Positions 1 through 5,722 of a stretch of 7,196 nucleotides of DNA are shown here, piece after piece. The stretch's first letter is position 1. Each line of letters opens with the position of its first letter. The DNA is from Ruminococcus sp. UBA3387 (GTDB lineage: Bacteria; Bacillota; Clostridia; Oscillospirales; Ruminococcaceae): positions 16,571-23,766 of the forward strand of contig DEPR01000051.1 in assembly GCA_002358895.1 (NCBI GenBank). The letters run 5' to 3'. Under the pieces are notes generated by a model that was not told the origin of the DNA, made no database searches, and saw only the letters and a program-made list of their open reading frames with translations. The position numbers and the translations under genes were made by a program.

Positions 1-26
1 TTGTTTGTTAAATAAATCGCTATAAA

Positions 27-566
27 TTATTTGTTAAGTGTTTCGTAATGAGATTTATTCATCTCCAGCTCAAGAATACTCCACTCTTCACCAAGCACGC
101 AACATTTTTCTTTTTCCTTCGTTTCTACTTCTTCAAACCCTGCAGATTTGTAACAATGAAAAGCTGAAAGGTTATTCTCAAAAACTCCGATAGTAACCTT
201 TTCTGCTCCGAATATTTCAAAGGCATATTTCAGCGCAAGCTGAATCATTCCTTTTCCATACCCTTTTCCACGTTTTAAGTCATCAACTATTACAAATCCA
301 AGACGCAGAACTCGTTTTTTATCATCTGTATATCTCATAATCAGATGCCCAACTGCTCCACTTTCATCAAAGGCTGTCATTGGATAAAAATTATCCTTCT
401 CAACACAATCGCCATTACAGTCCACATATTTCTTGTTCATATCGGTTTCTGTAATCGGAAATAAATCATATCTGTCAGATGTCCATTTTCTGAAAGTGTC
501 CTCGTCCTTACACCAACTGAGAATTGTTTTTGCATCATCAGGTTTATACTGTCTTAGTCCTAACAT
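27..566 (-). CDS. GNAT-family N-acetyltransferase (RimJ/RimL-like)
   Basis: A 179-residue protein of the GNAT fold, predicted to move an acetyl group from acetyl-CoA to an amine; the substrate cannot be told from sequence. The acetyl-CoA pyrophosphate loop (motif A) is RGKGYGKG at residues 99-106, after the beta-strand LRLGFVIVDD (87-96). The motif B region is NNLSAFHCYKSAGF (131-144), with the family's typical Asn, Ala, Tyr and GF positions. The N-terminus (LRQYKPDDAKTILSW) resembles the RimJ/RimL subgroup, which often modifies protein N-termini or small molecules. Length is normal for a single-domain enzyme. The start is supported by AGGAG (minus strand, 575-579) eight bases upstream. It lies downstream of marR-degV on the same strand but has its own strong promoter, so it may be expressed independently. 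Family call is firm; function is open. Confidence 0.88.
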   Translation of the reverse strand: MLGLRQYKPDDAKTILSWCKDEDTFRKWTSDRYDLFPITETDMNKKYVDCNGDCVEKDNFYPMTAFDESGAVGHLIMRYTDDKKRVLRLGFVIVDDLKRGKGYGKGMIQLALKYAFEIFGAEKVTIGVFENNLSAFHCYKSAGFEEVETKEKEKCCVLGEEWSILELEMNKSHYETLNK

Positions 567-601
567 TTTTGTTTCTCCTAATAAAATATTTATGTCTATT
601 T

Positions 602-630
602 ATTATATCATTTGCACAAGGCTATGTCAA
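602..630 (-). promoter_or_regulatory. Consensus sigma-A promoter for the acetyltransferase gene
   Basis: Read on the minus strand, TTGACA (630-625) and TATAAT (607-602) are separated by exactly 17 bases. A TGA directly before the -10 box gives an extended -10. Both hexamers match the consensus fully. Transcription should start near 595, giving a leader of about 30 bases before the ATG at 566. The -35 box overlaps the degV stop codon (TGA, 629-627). Confidence 0.82.
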
Positions 631-1466
631 TTACGGAAGAATGCTACGACTACCGCTCCCGGACCTGCGTGAGTTCCGATTACGCTACCGATTGTAGTAT
701 ATCTCACCTTTTCAAGCCCTTCTTCCCAGAGATGTTTACTATCCTCGATATATCTGAGCAAAAGCTCATCGGAAAGACCTGTATATCCCAAAAGGACAGG
801 CTTTGTGAAATCTACGCCACCCACCTTTTTAATTTCCTGCACCAAAAGGTTATTGCCCTGTTTTGAACCTCTTGCTTTTCCCACCATTTTTATATCTCCC
901 CCAATGACAGAAAGAACAGGTTTAATATTAAGCAATGCTCCTGCAAATGCAACAGTTTTTGATATACGGCCACCTTTTTTCAGATATTCAAGTGTATCAA
1001 CCAAGGCAACAATTATGATTTTCTGTTTTTCTTCATTAAGCTTTTCGGCTATTTCTTTAGCGTTCATTCCGGAATCCAGAAACTTCAGTGCCATCTCGGT
1101 CAGAATTCCTCCACCGACTGCACCTGTGCCACTATCAACCACATAAATATTCTCATAATCCTGTGCTGCGATTGTCGCACTCTGATATGTTCCTGAAAGC
1201 TTTGAGGCAACTGTTATTACAACTGCTTCGTCTCCTGACTCCCTGACTTTGTCAAACTCCTGTGCAAATGCAGAAGGTGTAGCCTGACTTGTTGTTGGCA
1301 AAACATCACTTTCTACAAGCCTTTTATAGAATGTATTATGGTCTATTGTTACTCCGTCAACAAACTCCTCATCACCAAACCGAAGTGTCAGAGGCACAAC
1401 GCTTACCCTATCCTTATACTCAGGCATAAGGTCAGTTGTTGAGTCCACAATTATCCTTGTTCTCAT
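627..1466 (-). CDS. DegV-family (FakB-like) fatty-acid-binding protein
   Basis: A 279-residue DegV protein, the normal full length. Family members bind one long-chain fatty acid; FakB proteins present it to the kinase FakA, which makes acyl-phosphate for phospholipid synthesis. Visible hallmarks are VDSTTDL (7-13), PTTSQATPS (57-65), SGTYQSA (91-97), the DS at 111-112, LKKGGRIS (162-169), LNIKPVL (179-185) and near the end IGSVIGTHAGPGAV (259-272). The Ser/Thr residues of TTSQ and SGT and the late His266 are the positions expected to hold the fatty-acid carboxylate. It starts 12 bases after the marR stop; its AAAGGA ribosome site overlaps the marR end, so the two are co-transcribed and probably translationally coupled. 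No fakA is in the window, so a FakB role is inferred from the family. The cargo is unknown. Confidence 0.93.
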   Translation of the reverse strand: MRTRIIVDSTTDLMPEYKDRVSVVPLTLRFGDEEFVDGVTIDHNTFYKRLVESDVLPTTSQATPSAFAQEFDKVRESGDEAVVITVASKLSGTYQSATIAAQDYENIYVVDSGTGAVGGGILTEMALKFLDSGMNAKEIAEKLNEEKQKIIIVALVDTLEYLKKGGRISKTVAFAGALLNIKPVLSVIGGDIKMVGKARGSKQGNNLLVQEIKKVGGVDFTKPVLLGYTGLSDELLLRYIEDSKHLWEEGLEKVRYTTIGSVIGTHAGPGAVVVAFFRN

Positions 1467-1478
1467 TTCATCAATCCT

Positions 1479-1931
1479 TTACTTAGTATTTTCATAATTT
1501 TTAGATACTGAATCAAGGTTATTGCTGATTACTGCAAGGCTTCGATAAAATGCATCTCTCTCCTCTTCAGTCAATCCTGCACTTGTTTCATTCAGCACGC
1601 AGGCAATCCTATCAGCTATCTTCTTGCCCACCTCTTTGCCTTTTTCAGTTAAAAGAAAGGGACTTTTATATCGTTTTTGATTTTTTGAGTCGCAAGTAAG
1701 ATAACCGTTGGTTTCCAGATAATCAAGTGAACGTGAAATTGTTGCTTTATCCTCTTCACATCGCTCACATAGCTCTGTAGCTGTAAGCCCATCTGACAAA
1801 TAGAGATAATACAGACAAGACACATGAGGACTTCGCAGGTTATATTCTGCCATCTCCTGGTTTTTTATCTTGCGTATATTTCGGCTGATTCTGTTTATCA
1901 ATATGGTAAAAGTCTCAAATCTCTCTTTCAT
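1479..1931 (-). CDS. MarR-family transcriptional regulator
   Basis: A 150-residue winged-helix repressor of MarR type, a cytoplasmic dimer that binds palindromic DNA. The winged helix-turn-helix spans about residues 48-97: LTATELCERCEEDKATISRSLDYLETNGYL includes the recognition helix (DKATISRSLDYLE, 61-73), followed by the wing (KNQKRYKSPFLLT, 83-95) and LTEKGKEV (94-101). Flanking helices at 1-30 and about 100-145 would form the dimer interface. There are five cysteines (39, 55, 58, 80, 111), with Cys55 and Cys58 forming a CxxC just before the recognition helix. The start is fixed by AAAGGAGG (minus strand, 1946-1939) seven bases upstream. Two matching palindromes sit in its own promoter, so it very likely represses itself and the degV gene behind it. 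By analogy with FabT, a MarR regulator of lipid genes, a fatty-acid-linked signal is plausible but unproven. Confidence 0.92.
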   Translation of the reverse strand: MKERFETFTILINRISRNIRKIKNQEMAEYNLRSPHVSCLYYLYLSDGLTATELCERCEEDKATISRSLDYLETNGYLTCDSKNQKRYKSPFLLTEKGKEVGKKIADRIACVLNETSAGLTEEERDAFYRSLAVISNNLDSVSKNYENTK

Positions 1932-1943
1932 TATGAATCCTCC

Positions 1944-1975
1944 TTTATACTTGTTGAAATCTCAACAAGTATAAA
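1944..1975. promoter_or_regulatory. MarR operator 1 (long perfect palindrome)
   Basis: A perfect inverted repeat with 14-base arms (TTTATACTTGTTGA at 1944-1957 and its complement at 1962-1975) around a 4-base centre, AATC. The core TTGTTGA-4-TCAACAA has the size and symmetry of MarR-dimer sites. It overlaps the downstream edge of the marR -10 box, the predicted start point and the outer bases of the marR ribosome site. A bound repressor would therefore block transcription initiation. That this MarR binds here is inference from position and symmetry. Confidence 0.75.
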
Positions 1976-2002
1976 TATACCACAAACTTGTTGAAATGTC
2001 AA
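1974..2002 (-). promoter_or_regulatory. sigma-A promoter of the marR-degV operon
   Basis: On the minus strand, TTGACA (2002-1997) and TATATT (1979-1974) are 17 bases apart. Predicted start is near 1967, giving a leader of about 35 bases before the ATG at 1931. The -35 lies inside operator 2, and the -10 and start overlap operator 1, which is the layout of a classic autorepressed promoter. Confidence 0.82.
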
Positions 2003-2006
2003 CAAA
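1987..2006. promoter_or_regulatory. MarR operator 2 over the marR -35 box
   Basis: A second copy of the same core, TTGTTGA (1988-1994), AATG, TCAACAA (1999-2005), with perfect 7-base arms. Its centre is 37 bases (about 3.5 helical turns) from that of operator 1. It covers the TTGACA -35 hexamer of the marR promoter. Two near-identical palindromes in one promoter suggest two repressor dimers, with the longer site probably the stronger. Confidence 0.7.
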
Positions 2007-2031
2007 GGATAAAAAAGTTTTCCATTCACAG

Positions 2032-2061
2032 CCTGTTTGCTATATTTTATGCAAAGTCAGG
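2032..2061. repeat. Short imperfect inverted repeat
   Basis: CCTGTTTGC (2032-2040) pairs with GCAAA-GT-CAGG (2051-2061) with a two-base bulge, around a 10-base AT-only loop. It lies just upstream of the marR promoter on the far side from the gene. There is no run of T to suggest a terminator. It could be a protein site or chance; no function is assigned. Confidence 0.3.
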
Positions 2062-2168
2062 AAACAATATACTTTCCGACCCGAGCATACTACTTTTAAC
2101 AAAAGAATTTGCATACTTTTTCACTATTATTAGCCCTTGTTTTGGGTGAATATTTATGCATATTTTAC

Positions 2169-2197
2169 TTGAAAAATGATGAATAAAGTGATATAAT
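2169..2197 (+). promoter_or_regulatory. Extended -10 sigma-A promoter of the ATP synthase operon
   Basis: TTGAAA (2169-2174) and TATAAT (2192-2197) are 17 bases apart. TG at 2189-2190 one base before the -10 gives the extended -10 form. Five of six bases match at -35 and all six at -10. Predicted start is about 2204, leaving a leader of roughly 75 bases. This is the only clear promoter before atpB, and the gene spacing downstream suggests it drives the whole operon. Confidence 0.8.
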
Positions 2198-2204
2198 GTT
2201 ATAG

Positions 2205-2240
2205 CACAAGTAAAGGTAGAAAAACTACACTTTGCTCGTG
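2205..2240 (+). promoter_or_regulatory. 5' leader hairpin of the atp mRNA
   Basis: A long stem-loop begins at or next to the predicted transcription start. Bases 2205-2219 pair with 2225-2240 around an AAAAA loop (2220-2224), giving about 14 pairs with one A-C mismatch (2208/2237), one G-U pair (2211/2234) and one bulged A (2229). It is not followed by a run of T, so it is not a normal terminator. It does not cover the atpB ribosome site, which is 28 bases further on. A 5'-end stem is a known way to protect mRNA from decay, but the role here is inference. Confidence 0.55.
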
Positions 2241-2279
2241 TTTAGTGCAAATACCCTTAGAATTATAGTGGAGGTTATT

Positions 2280-3089
2280 ATGGACAAAAAGAAACGGACT
2301 GTAAGCATTATAATTTTTGTTTGTGCTGCAGTCGCCTTGATGATTGGAACCATTGTGGTGAAATCCCCGGGACATCACGGCTCCATAGGTGAACTTATGA
2401 GGGACGCTGTGCTTCACGAGCAGAATAAAATAAATCTGTTCGGTCTGCTTGACGTGAACCCCGGACTGATTTCTGCTTTTTCCGTAACAGCAATATTCTT
2501 TATATTTTGTCTGATTGTAAGGATTTTTGTTATCCCGAAATTCAAATATGTACCGGGAAAATTCCAGCTTATGCTGGAAACGGCAGTTGGATTCTTTGAT
2601 GGACTTGCAAAATCAAACAGCCCACATCGAAACAAATTTCTTGGTGCTTATATTTTTACTGCAGGTGCTTATATTTTTGTCGGCACTCTATTTGAGCTTT
2701 TCGGCTTTCAGGCTGTTACTACTCACGGCAGTTCTATAGCTTTGCCTGCTCCACTTGCAGACATAAACGGTGCATTGATGATTGGTTGTTTATCCTATCT
2801 GATTATTCTGTCGGGTGGTATTGCTGAAAACAAGTTAAAGGGTGTAGGAAAAACCCTGAAAGAGTTTTCTCTCCCGATTTCAATGAGTTTTCGTATTTTC
2901 GGTGCATTACTCAGTGGTGCATTGGTTACGGAGCTTGTATATCACTACATTCATTTAAGCTACGGGCTTCCTGTTGTGGTGGGAGTTTTGTTCACTTTGT
3001 TACACGCCCTTATTCAGGCTTATGTACTCACAATGCTCACTTCCCTGTTCTACGGCGAAGTTTCCGAGCCTGCTCATAAACACAAATAA
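2280..3089 (+). CDS. atpB: F-type ATP synthase subunit a
   Basis: A 269-residue integral membrane protein, the stator part of Fo that forms the two half-channels for ions next to the c-ring. The start at 2280 is chosen because GTGGAGG (2268-2274) lies five bases upstream; a TTG 48 bases earlier has no ribosome site. Signatures are [19 protein letters not shown] (91-109), the [10 protein letters not shown] loop (154-163), the essential Arg205 in SMSFRIFG (201-208), and [16 protein letters not shown] (245-260) with Gln246, matching E. coli Gln252. Oddities: the Asn normally four residues after the Arg is Ala209, and the positions of E. coli Glu219 and His245 appear to be Ala214 and Thr239. There is also an extra hydrophobic segment at about 8-27 after KKKR, resembling a signal anchor. 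It opens the operon; no atpI precedes it. Confidence 0.95.
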   Translation: MDKKKRTVSIIIFVCAAVALMIGTIVVKSPGHHGSIGELMRDAVLHEQNKINLFGLLDVNPGLISAFSVTAIFFIFCLIVRIFVIPKFKYVPGKFQLMLETAVGFFDGLAKSNSPHRNKFLGAYIFTAGAYIFVGTLFELFGFQAVTTHGSSIALPAPLADINGALMIGCLSYLIILSGGIAENKLKGVGKTLKEFSLPISMSFRIFGALLSGALVTELVYHYIHLSYGLPVVVGVLFTLLHALIQAYVLTMLTSLFYGEVSEPAHKHK

Positions 3090-3106
3090 TTTCGGAGGTA
3101 AAAGTT

Positions 3107-3481
3107 ATGAAAAAAAGTATTAAGGTAATTATTACAGCATTGATTATGATGACATTATTGTTTGCAGTTTCAATTCCTGCAATGGCTGACACAGAAAGCG
3201 AAGCAACTCCTGCTTCTGCTGTTGAACAGGTTGCTGATGAAGAAGCTGAAGACAACTCTATCGGCGACAAGGCTCTTGCTGCTGCTATTGCTGTTGGTCT
3301 TGCTGCGGCTGCAGGTGCTATCGGTATGGGTATGGCTATTGCTAAATCTTCTGAGGCTATTTCACGTCAGCCTGAGGCAGAAGGTAAAATCCGTACAACC
3401 CTTATGCTGGGTCTTGTATTCGTAGAAACTGCTATTATCTATGCTCTTGTAATAGCTATTCTGATTATATTTGTATTGTAA
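3107..3481 (+). CDS. atpE: F-type ATP synthase subunit c with N-terminal signal peptide
   Basis: The ring-forming proteolipid of Fo, normally about 70-90 residues but 124 here. The extra length is N-terminal: a signal peptide (Lys2-Lys3-Ser-Ile-Lys6, hydrophobic core about 7-24, likely cleavage after Ala25-Met-Ala27), then an acidic stretch (28-50) with nine Asp/Glu and no basic residue. The c core follows: helix 1 at about 55-82 with the glycine/alanine-rich packing motif ([17 protein letters not shown]), the polar loop [11 protein letters not shown] (86-96), and helix 2 at 97-124 with the ion-carrying Glu107. Thr108 and Tyr112 resemble Na+-binding neighbours, but the Gln typical of Na+ rings is Met74, so ion choice is unclear and H+ is somewhat favoured. 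A strong GGAGG lies at 3094-3098, fitting the need for many copies. It starts 17 bases after atpB. Confidence 0.95.
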   Translation: MKKSIKVIITALIMMTLLFAVSIPAMADTESEATPASAVEQVADEEAEDNSIGDKALAAAIAVGLAAAAGAIGMGMAIAKSSEAISRQPEAEGKIRTTLMLGLVFVETAIIYALVIAILIIFVL

Positions 3482-3500
3482 GAAAGACAGGTGAAACATT

Positions 3501-3995
3501 ATGCCTCTTAACATAGACTGGCAACAGATTCTTCTGCACCTGCTTAACTTCGTTGTTCTGTTCGGTATACTTTATTTTCTCCTTTACAAGCCAGTAAAGC
3601 AATTTATGGACAGCAGAACCGAATATTACAAAAACCTTGACGATGAAGCAAAGAAAAATCTTGAAAGCAGTGAAAAGGCTAAGGCAGAATATCAGAACAA
3701 GCTTGACGATATTGAAGATGAAATCATTGCTAAGAAGGAAAAAGCTCGCAAAGAGCTTGAAAAAGCAAGTGCTACACACAAAAAGCAGGCTGAGGCTGAG
3801 GCGTCAAAGATTATTGCAGATGCACGAAAGTCAGCTGAAAGAGAACGTGTAAAAATGCTCAAAGAAGTACAGAATGAAATATCAGATATGGTTACAGACG
3901 CTACAGAAAAGCTGGTTGTAAACGCAAGCACTTCTGACGCTTTTGACCAATTCCTTGAAGCGGCACAAAGGAGTGAAGCAGATGAACAATTATAA
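3501..3995 (+). CDS. atpF: F-type ATP synthase subunit b
   Basis: A 164-residue peripheral-stalk subunit. One N-terminal membrane helix (about 9-29, [20 protein letters not shown]) is followed by the typical [10 protein letters not shown] turn (30-39). A long, highly charged coiled coil (about 40-135, rich in Lys, Glu and Ala) reaches up along F1. The C-terminal end (about 136-164) has the usual [20 protein letters not shown] form that contacts delta in standard enzymes. Length is normal, so b has not absorbed the missing delta domain, unlike the b-delta fusion known in mycobacteria. The ribosome site is weak (AGGTG, 3489-3493) compared with atpE, in line with two b against many c. It starts 19 bases after atpE, and its end overlaps the atpA start by 14 bases. 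Confidence 0.95.
   Translation: MPLNIDWQQILLHLLNFVVLFGILYFLLYKPVKQFMDSRTEYYKNLDDEAKKNLESSEKAKAEYQNKLDDIEDEIIAKKEKARKELEKASATHKKQAEAEASKIIADARKSAERERVKMLKEVQNEISDMVTDATEKLVVNASTSDAFDQFLEAAQRSEADEQL
3967..3973 (+). promoter_or_regulatory. Ribosome binding site that sets the atpA start
   Basis: AAAGGAG sits inside the end of atpF, eight bases before the ATG at 3982. It supports that ATG over the in-frame ATG at 3943, which has no ribosome site. The choice matters because it sets the length of the extra N-terminal domain of alpha at about 78 residues. Confidence 0.8.
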
Positions 3996-5718
3996 TTCTG
4001 CAAGAACTGCAATTTTGTTTTCAAACACTCCTCCTAATCCTATTCAGGAACAGAAATTCAATGATTTCCTTTCTCAAAAATACGGTGAGGAAATTACAAT
4101 AATCTGGAAACAGGACGATTCCCCTGAGGGTGGCTTCAAGCTACAGGTTGGCTCTGAGGTTTATGACTGGAGTCTCAGTGGTCGTTTTCTTCAGTTAAAG
4201 GAAACTCTTGCCGGGCTTAAAGACAAGAACGAGGATATTATTCCTCTGCTTCGTGATACAGTCAAGAACTGGACTCCAAAGGCTCTGGCTCACGAGGTAG
4301 GTACGGTTGCTACTGTCGGCGACGGAATTGCCACAGTTGAGGGACTTGAAAACGTAACTTACGGTGAAATTCTCATATTCTCATCAGGCATCCGTGGTAT
4401 GGCTCAGGATTTGCGTGAAGATGAAATCGGCTGTATTCTTTTCGGAAGTGATGAAGAAATAAGCGAAGGCAGTACTGTCAGACGTTCAGGCAAAACTGCA
4501 GGCATCCCTGTTGGAGATGAATTTATCGGCAGAGTTGTCAACGCTCTTGGTATGCCTATTGACGGAAAGGGTGAAATTCTTTCCGAAGAATACCGTCCTA
4601 TTGAAAATCCTGCTCCGGGAATTATTGACAGACAGCCTGTTGACACACCGCTTGAGACAGGTATTCTTGCTATCGACTCAATGTTCCCTATCGGCAGAGG
4701 TCAGCGTGAGCTTATTATCGGCGACAGACAGACAGGCAAGACTGCTATTGCAATAGACACGATTCTCAACCAGAAGGGCAAGGACGTTATCTGCATTTAT
4801 GTTGCTATCGGACAGAAGGCAAGCTCTGTTGCTCAGCTGGTTCAGAACCTCAGAAACAGAGATGCTATGGACTACACTATTGTTGTAAGTGCAACGGCAA
4901 GTGAATCTGCTCCTATGCAGTATATTGCACCATACGCAGGCTGTGCTTTAGGCGAATATTTTATGGAGAAGGGCAAGGACGTGCTTATCATATATGATGA
5001 TTTATCAAAGCACGCTATTGCTTACCGTTCTCTGAGCTTATTGCTTGAACGTGCACCCGGACGTGAGGCTTATCCCGGAGATGTATTCTATCTCCATTCA
5101 AGACTTCTTGAACGTTCGGCTCACCTCAGTGATGAAAAGGGTGGTGGCAGTATGACTGCTCTTCCAATCGTTGAGACTCAGGCAGGCGACGTTTCGGCAT
5201 ATATCCCAACCAACATTATTTCAATCACTGACGGACAGATTTTCCTCGAAAGTGATTTGTTCTTTGCAGGTCAGCGTCCTGCTGTAAACGTTGGACTTTC
5301 CGTTTCCCGTGTAGGTGGCGACGCTCAGACCAAGGCTATGAAAAAGGCTGCAGGTGCTATTCGTCTTGACCTTGCACAGTATCGTGAGATGGAAGTTTTC
5401 ACTCAGTTTGCAAGCGACCTTGACGACGCAACCAAACGACAGATAACCTATGGCCAGGGGCTTATGCAGATGCTCAAACAGGATCAATACAAGCCTTTGA
5501 AGCAATATGAACAGGTTATAATTCTTGTAATCGTGCTTAATCATCTTCTCCAGGACATTCCTGCAAAAGATATCAAGGCTACAATCAGCCGACTTCTCAA
5601 CTACTTTGAAGAGAAGCATTTTGATGTTGCCGAGGAGATTGAAAATACAGGTGTTCTAACAGATGAATGTAAAGAAAACATTGTTCACATAGCTAAAAAA
5701 TTCTTGCAGGAGCTTTAA
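3982..5718 (+). CDS. atpA: ATP synthase subunit alpha with fused delta (OSCP) C-terminal-like domain
   Basis: A 578-residue protein; alpha subunits are usually about 500-515. Residues 83 onward are a complete alpha: N-terminal helix and [19 protein letters not shown] (104-122), Walker A GDRQTGKT (247-254), [16 protein letters not shown] (334-349), [18 protein letters not shown] (405-422) and the arginine finger Arg443 in [11 protein letters not shown] (440-450). Aligned by eye with E. coli alpha, residues 83-254 match without gaps at an offset of 78. Residues 1-78 are extra and resemble the C-terminal domain of delta: a strand (TAILFS, 9-14), a helix ([15 protein letters not shown]), a strand (EITIIW), then [20 protein letters not shown] (50-69) and QLKETL (71-76). 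Delta proteins end with the same pattern, as in E. coli [22 protein letters not shown]. No separate atpH lies in its usual place before atpA. The fusion reading is inference from pattern; the alpha call is certain. Confidence 0.93.
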   Translation: MNNYNSARTAILFSNTPPNPIQEQKFNDFLSQKYGEEITIIWKQDDSPEGGFKLQVGSEVYDWSLSGRFLQLKETLAGLKDKNEDIIPLLRDTVKNWTPKALAHEVGTVATVGDGIATVEGLENVTYGEILIFSSGIRGMAQDLREDEIGCILFGSDEEISEGSTVRRSGKTAGIPVGDEFIGRVVNALGMPIDGKGEILSEEYRPIENPAPGIIDRQPVDTPLETGILAIDSMFPIGRGQRELIIGDRQTGKTAIAIDTILNQKGKDVICIYVAIGQKASSVAQLVQNLRNRDAMDYTIVVSATASESAPMQYIAPYAGCALGEYFMEKGKDVLIIYDDLSKHAIAYRSLSLLLERAPGREAYPGDVFYLHSRLLERSAHLSDEKGGGSMTALPIVETQAGDVSAYIPTNIISITDGQIFLESDLFFAGQRPAVNVGLSVSRVGGDAQTKAMKKAAGAIRLDLAQYREMEVFTQFASDLDDATKRQITYGQGLMQMLKQDQYKPLKQYEQVIILVIVLNHLLQDIPAKDIKATISRLLNYFEEKHFDVAEEIENTGVLTDECKENIVHIAKKFLQEL

Positions 5719-5722
5719 TGTT

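Larger units (their letters stand above)
1932..2279. other. Divergent intergenic region between marR and atpB
   Basis: A 348-base AT-rich stretch with no supported gene. From left to right it holds the marR ribosome site, two MarR-type operators and the minus-strand marR promoter (1939-2006), a weak inverted repeat (2032-2061), about 105 bases in which I see no convincing element (2062-2168), the plus-strand atp promoter (2169-2197), a leader hairpin (2205-2240) and the atpB ribosome site (2268-2274). The MarR operators end more than 160 bases before the atp -35 box, so direct control of the atp operon by MarR is unlikely. Confidence 0.75.

Noticed and set aside
433..1146. Plus-strand open frames opposite the GNAT and degV genes
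   Set aside because: They are antisense to well-recognised proteins, have low-complexity unfamiliar products and lack good ribosome sites.
1944..1975. The long palindrome as a transcription terminator or attenuator
   Set aside because: The predicted marR start falls within it, so a full hairpin would not form in that mRNA, and there is no T-run. Its twin at 1988-2005 points to a protein-binding site.
2085..2163. Three GCATAC/GCATAT words in the intergenic region
   Set aside because: Uneven spacing (26 and 47 bases) and short words in AT-rich DNA; probably chance.
2232..2279. Longer atpB reading frame from a TTG at 2232
   Set aside because: It would begin inside the leader hairpin and has no ribosome site. 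The ATG at 2280 has GTGGAGG at the right distance.
2199..2417. Minus-strand 72-codon frame across the atp promoter and atpB start
   Set aside because: It overlaps a clear promoter and conserved gene start, with no recognisable motif.
3943..3981. Longer atpA reading frame from an ATG at 3943
   Set aside because: No ribosome site precedes it, and the added 13 residues are a basic out-of-frame reading of atpF. AAAGGAG supports the ATG at 3982.
3037..4024. Minus-strand open frames opposite atpE and atpF
   Set aside because: Ser/Ala- and Phe/Leu-rich products are shadows of the Ala- and Lys/Glu-rich coding strand. No family is recognisable.
3982..4230. A degraded or frameshifted separate atpH before alpha
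   Set aside because: The delta-like segment is in one open frame with alpha, has its own ribosome site and intact pattern residues, and shows no stop between the parts. It reads as a working fusion rather than a pseudogene.
5718..5722. ATG at 5718 overlapping the atpA stop as the atpG start
   Set aside because: It is out of frame with gamma. The ATG at 5723 gives the standard gamma N-terminus.
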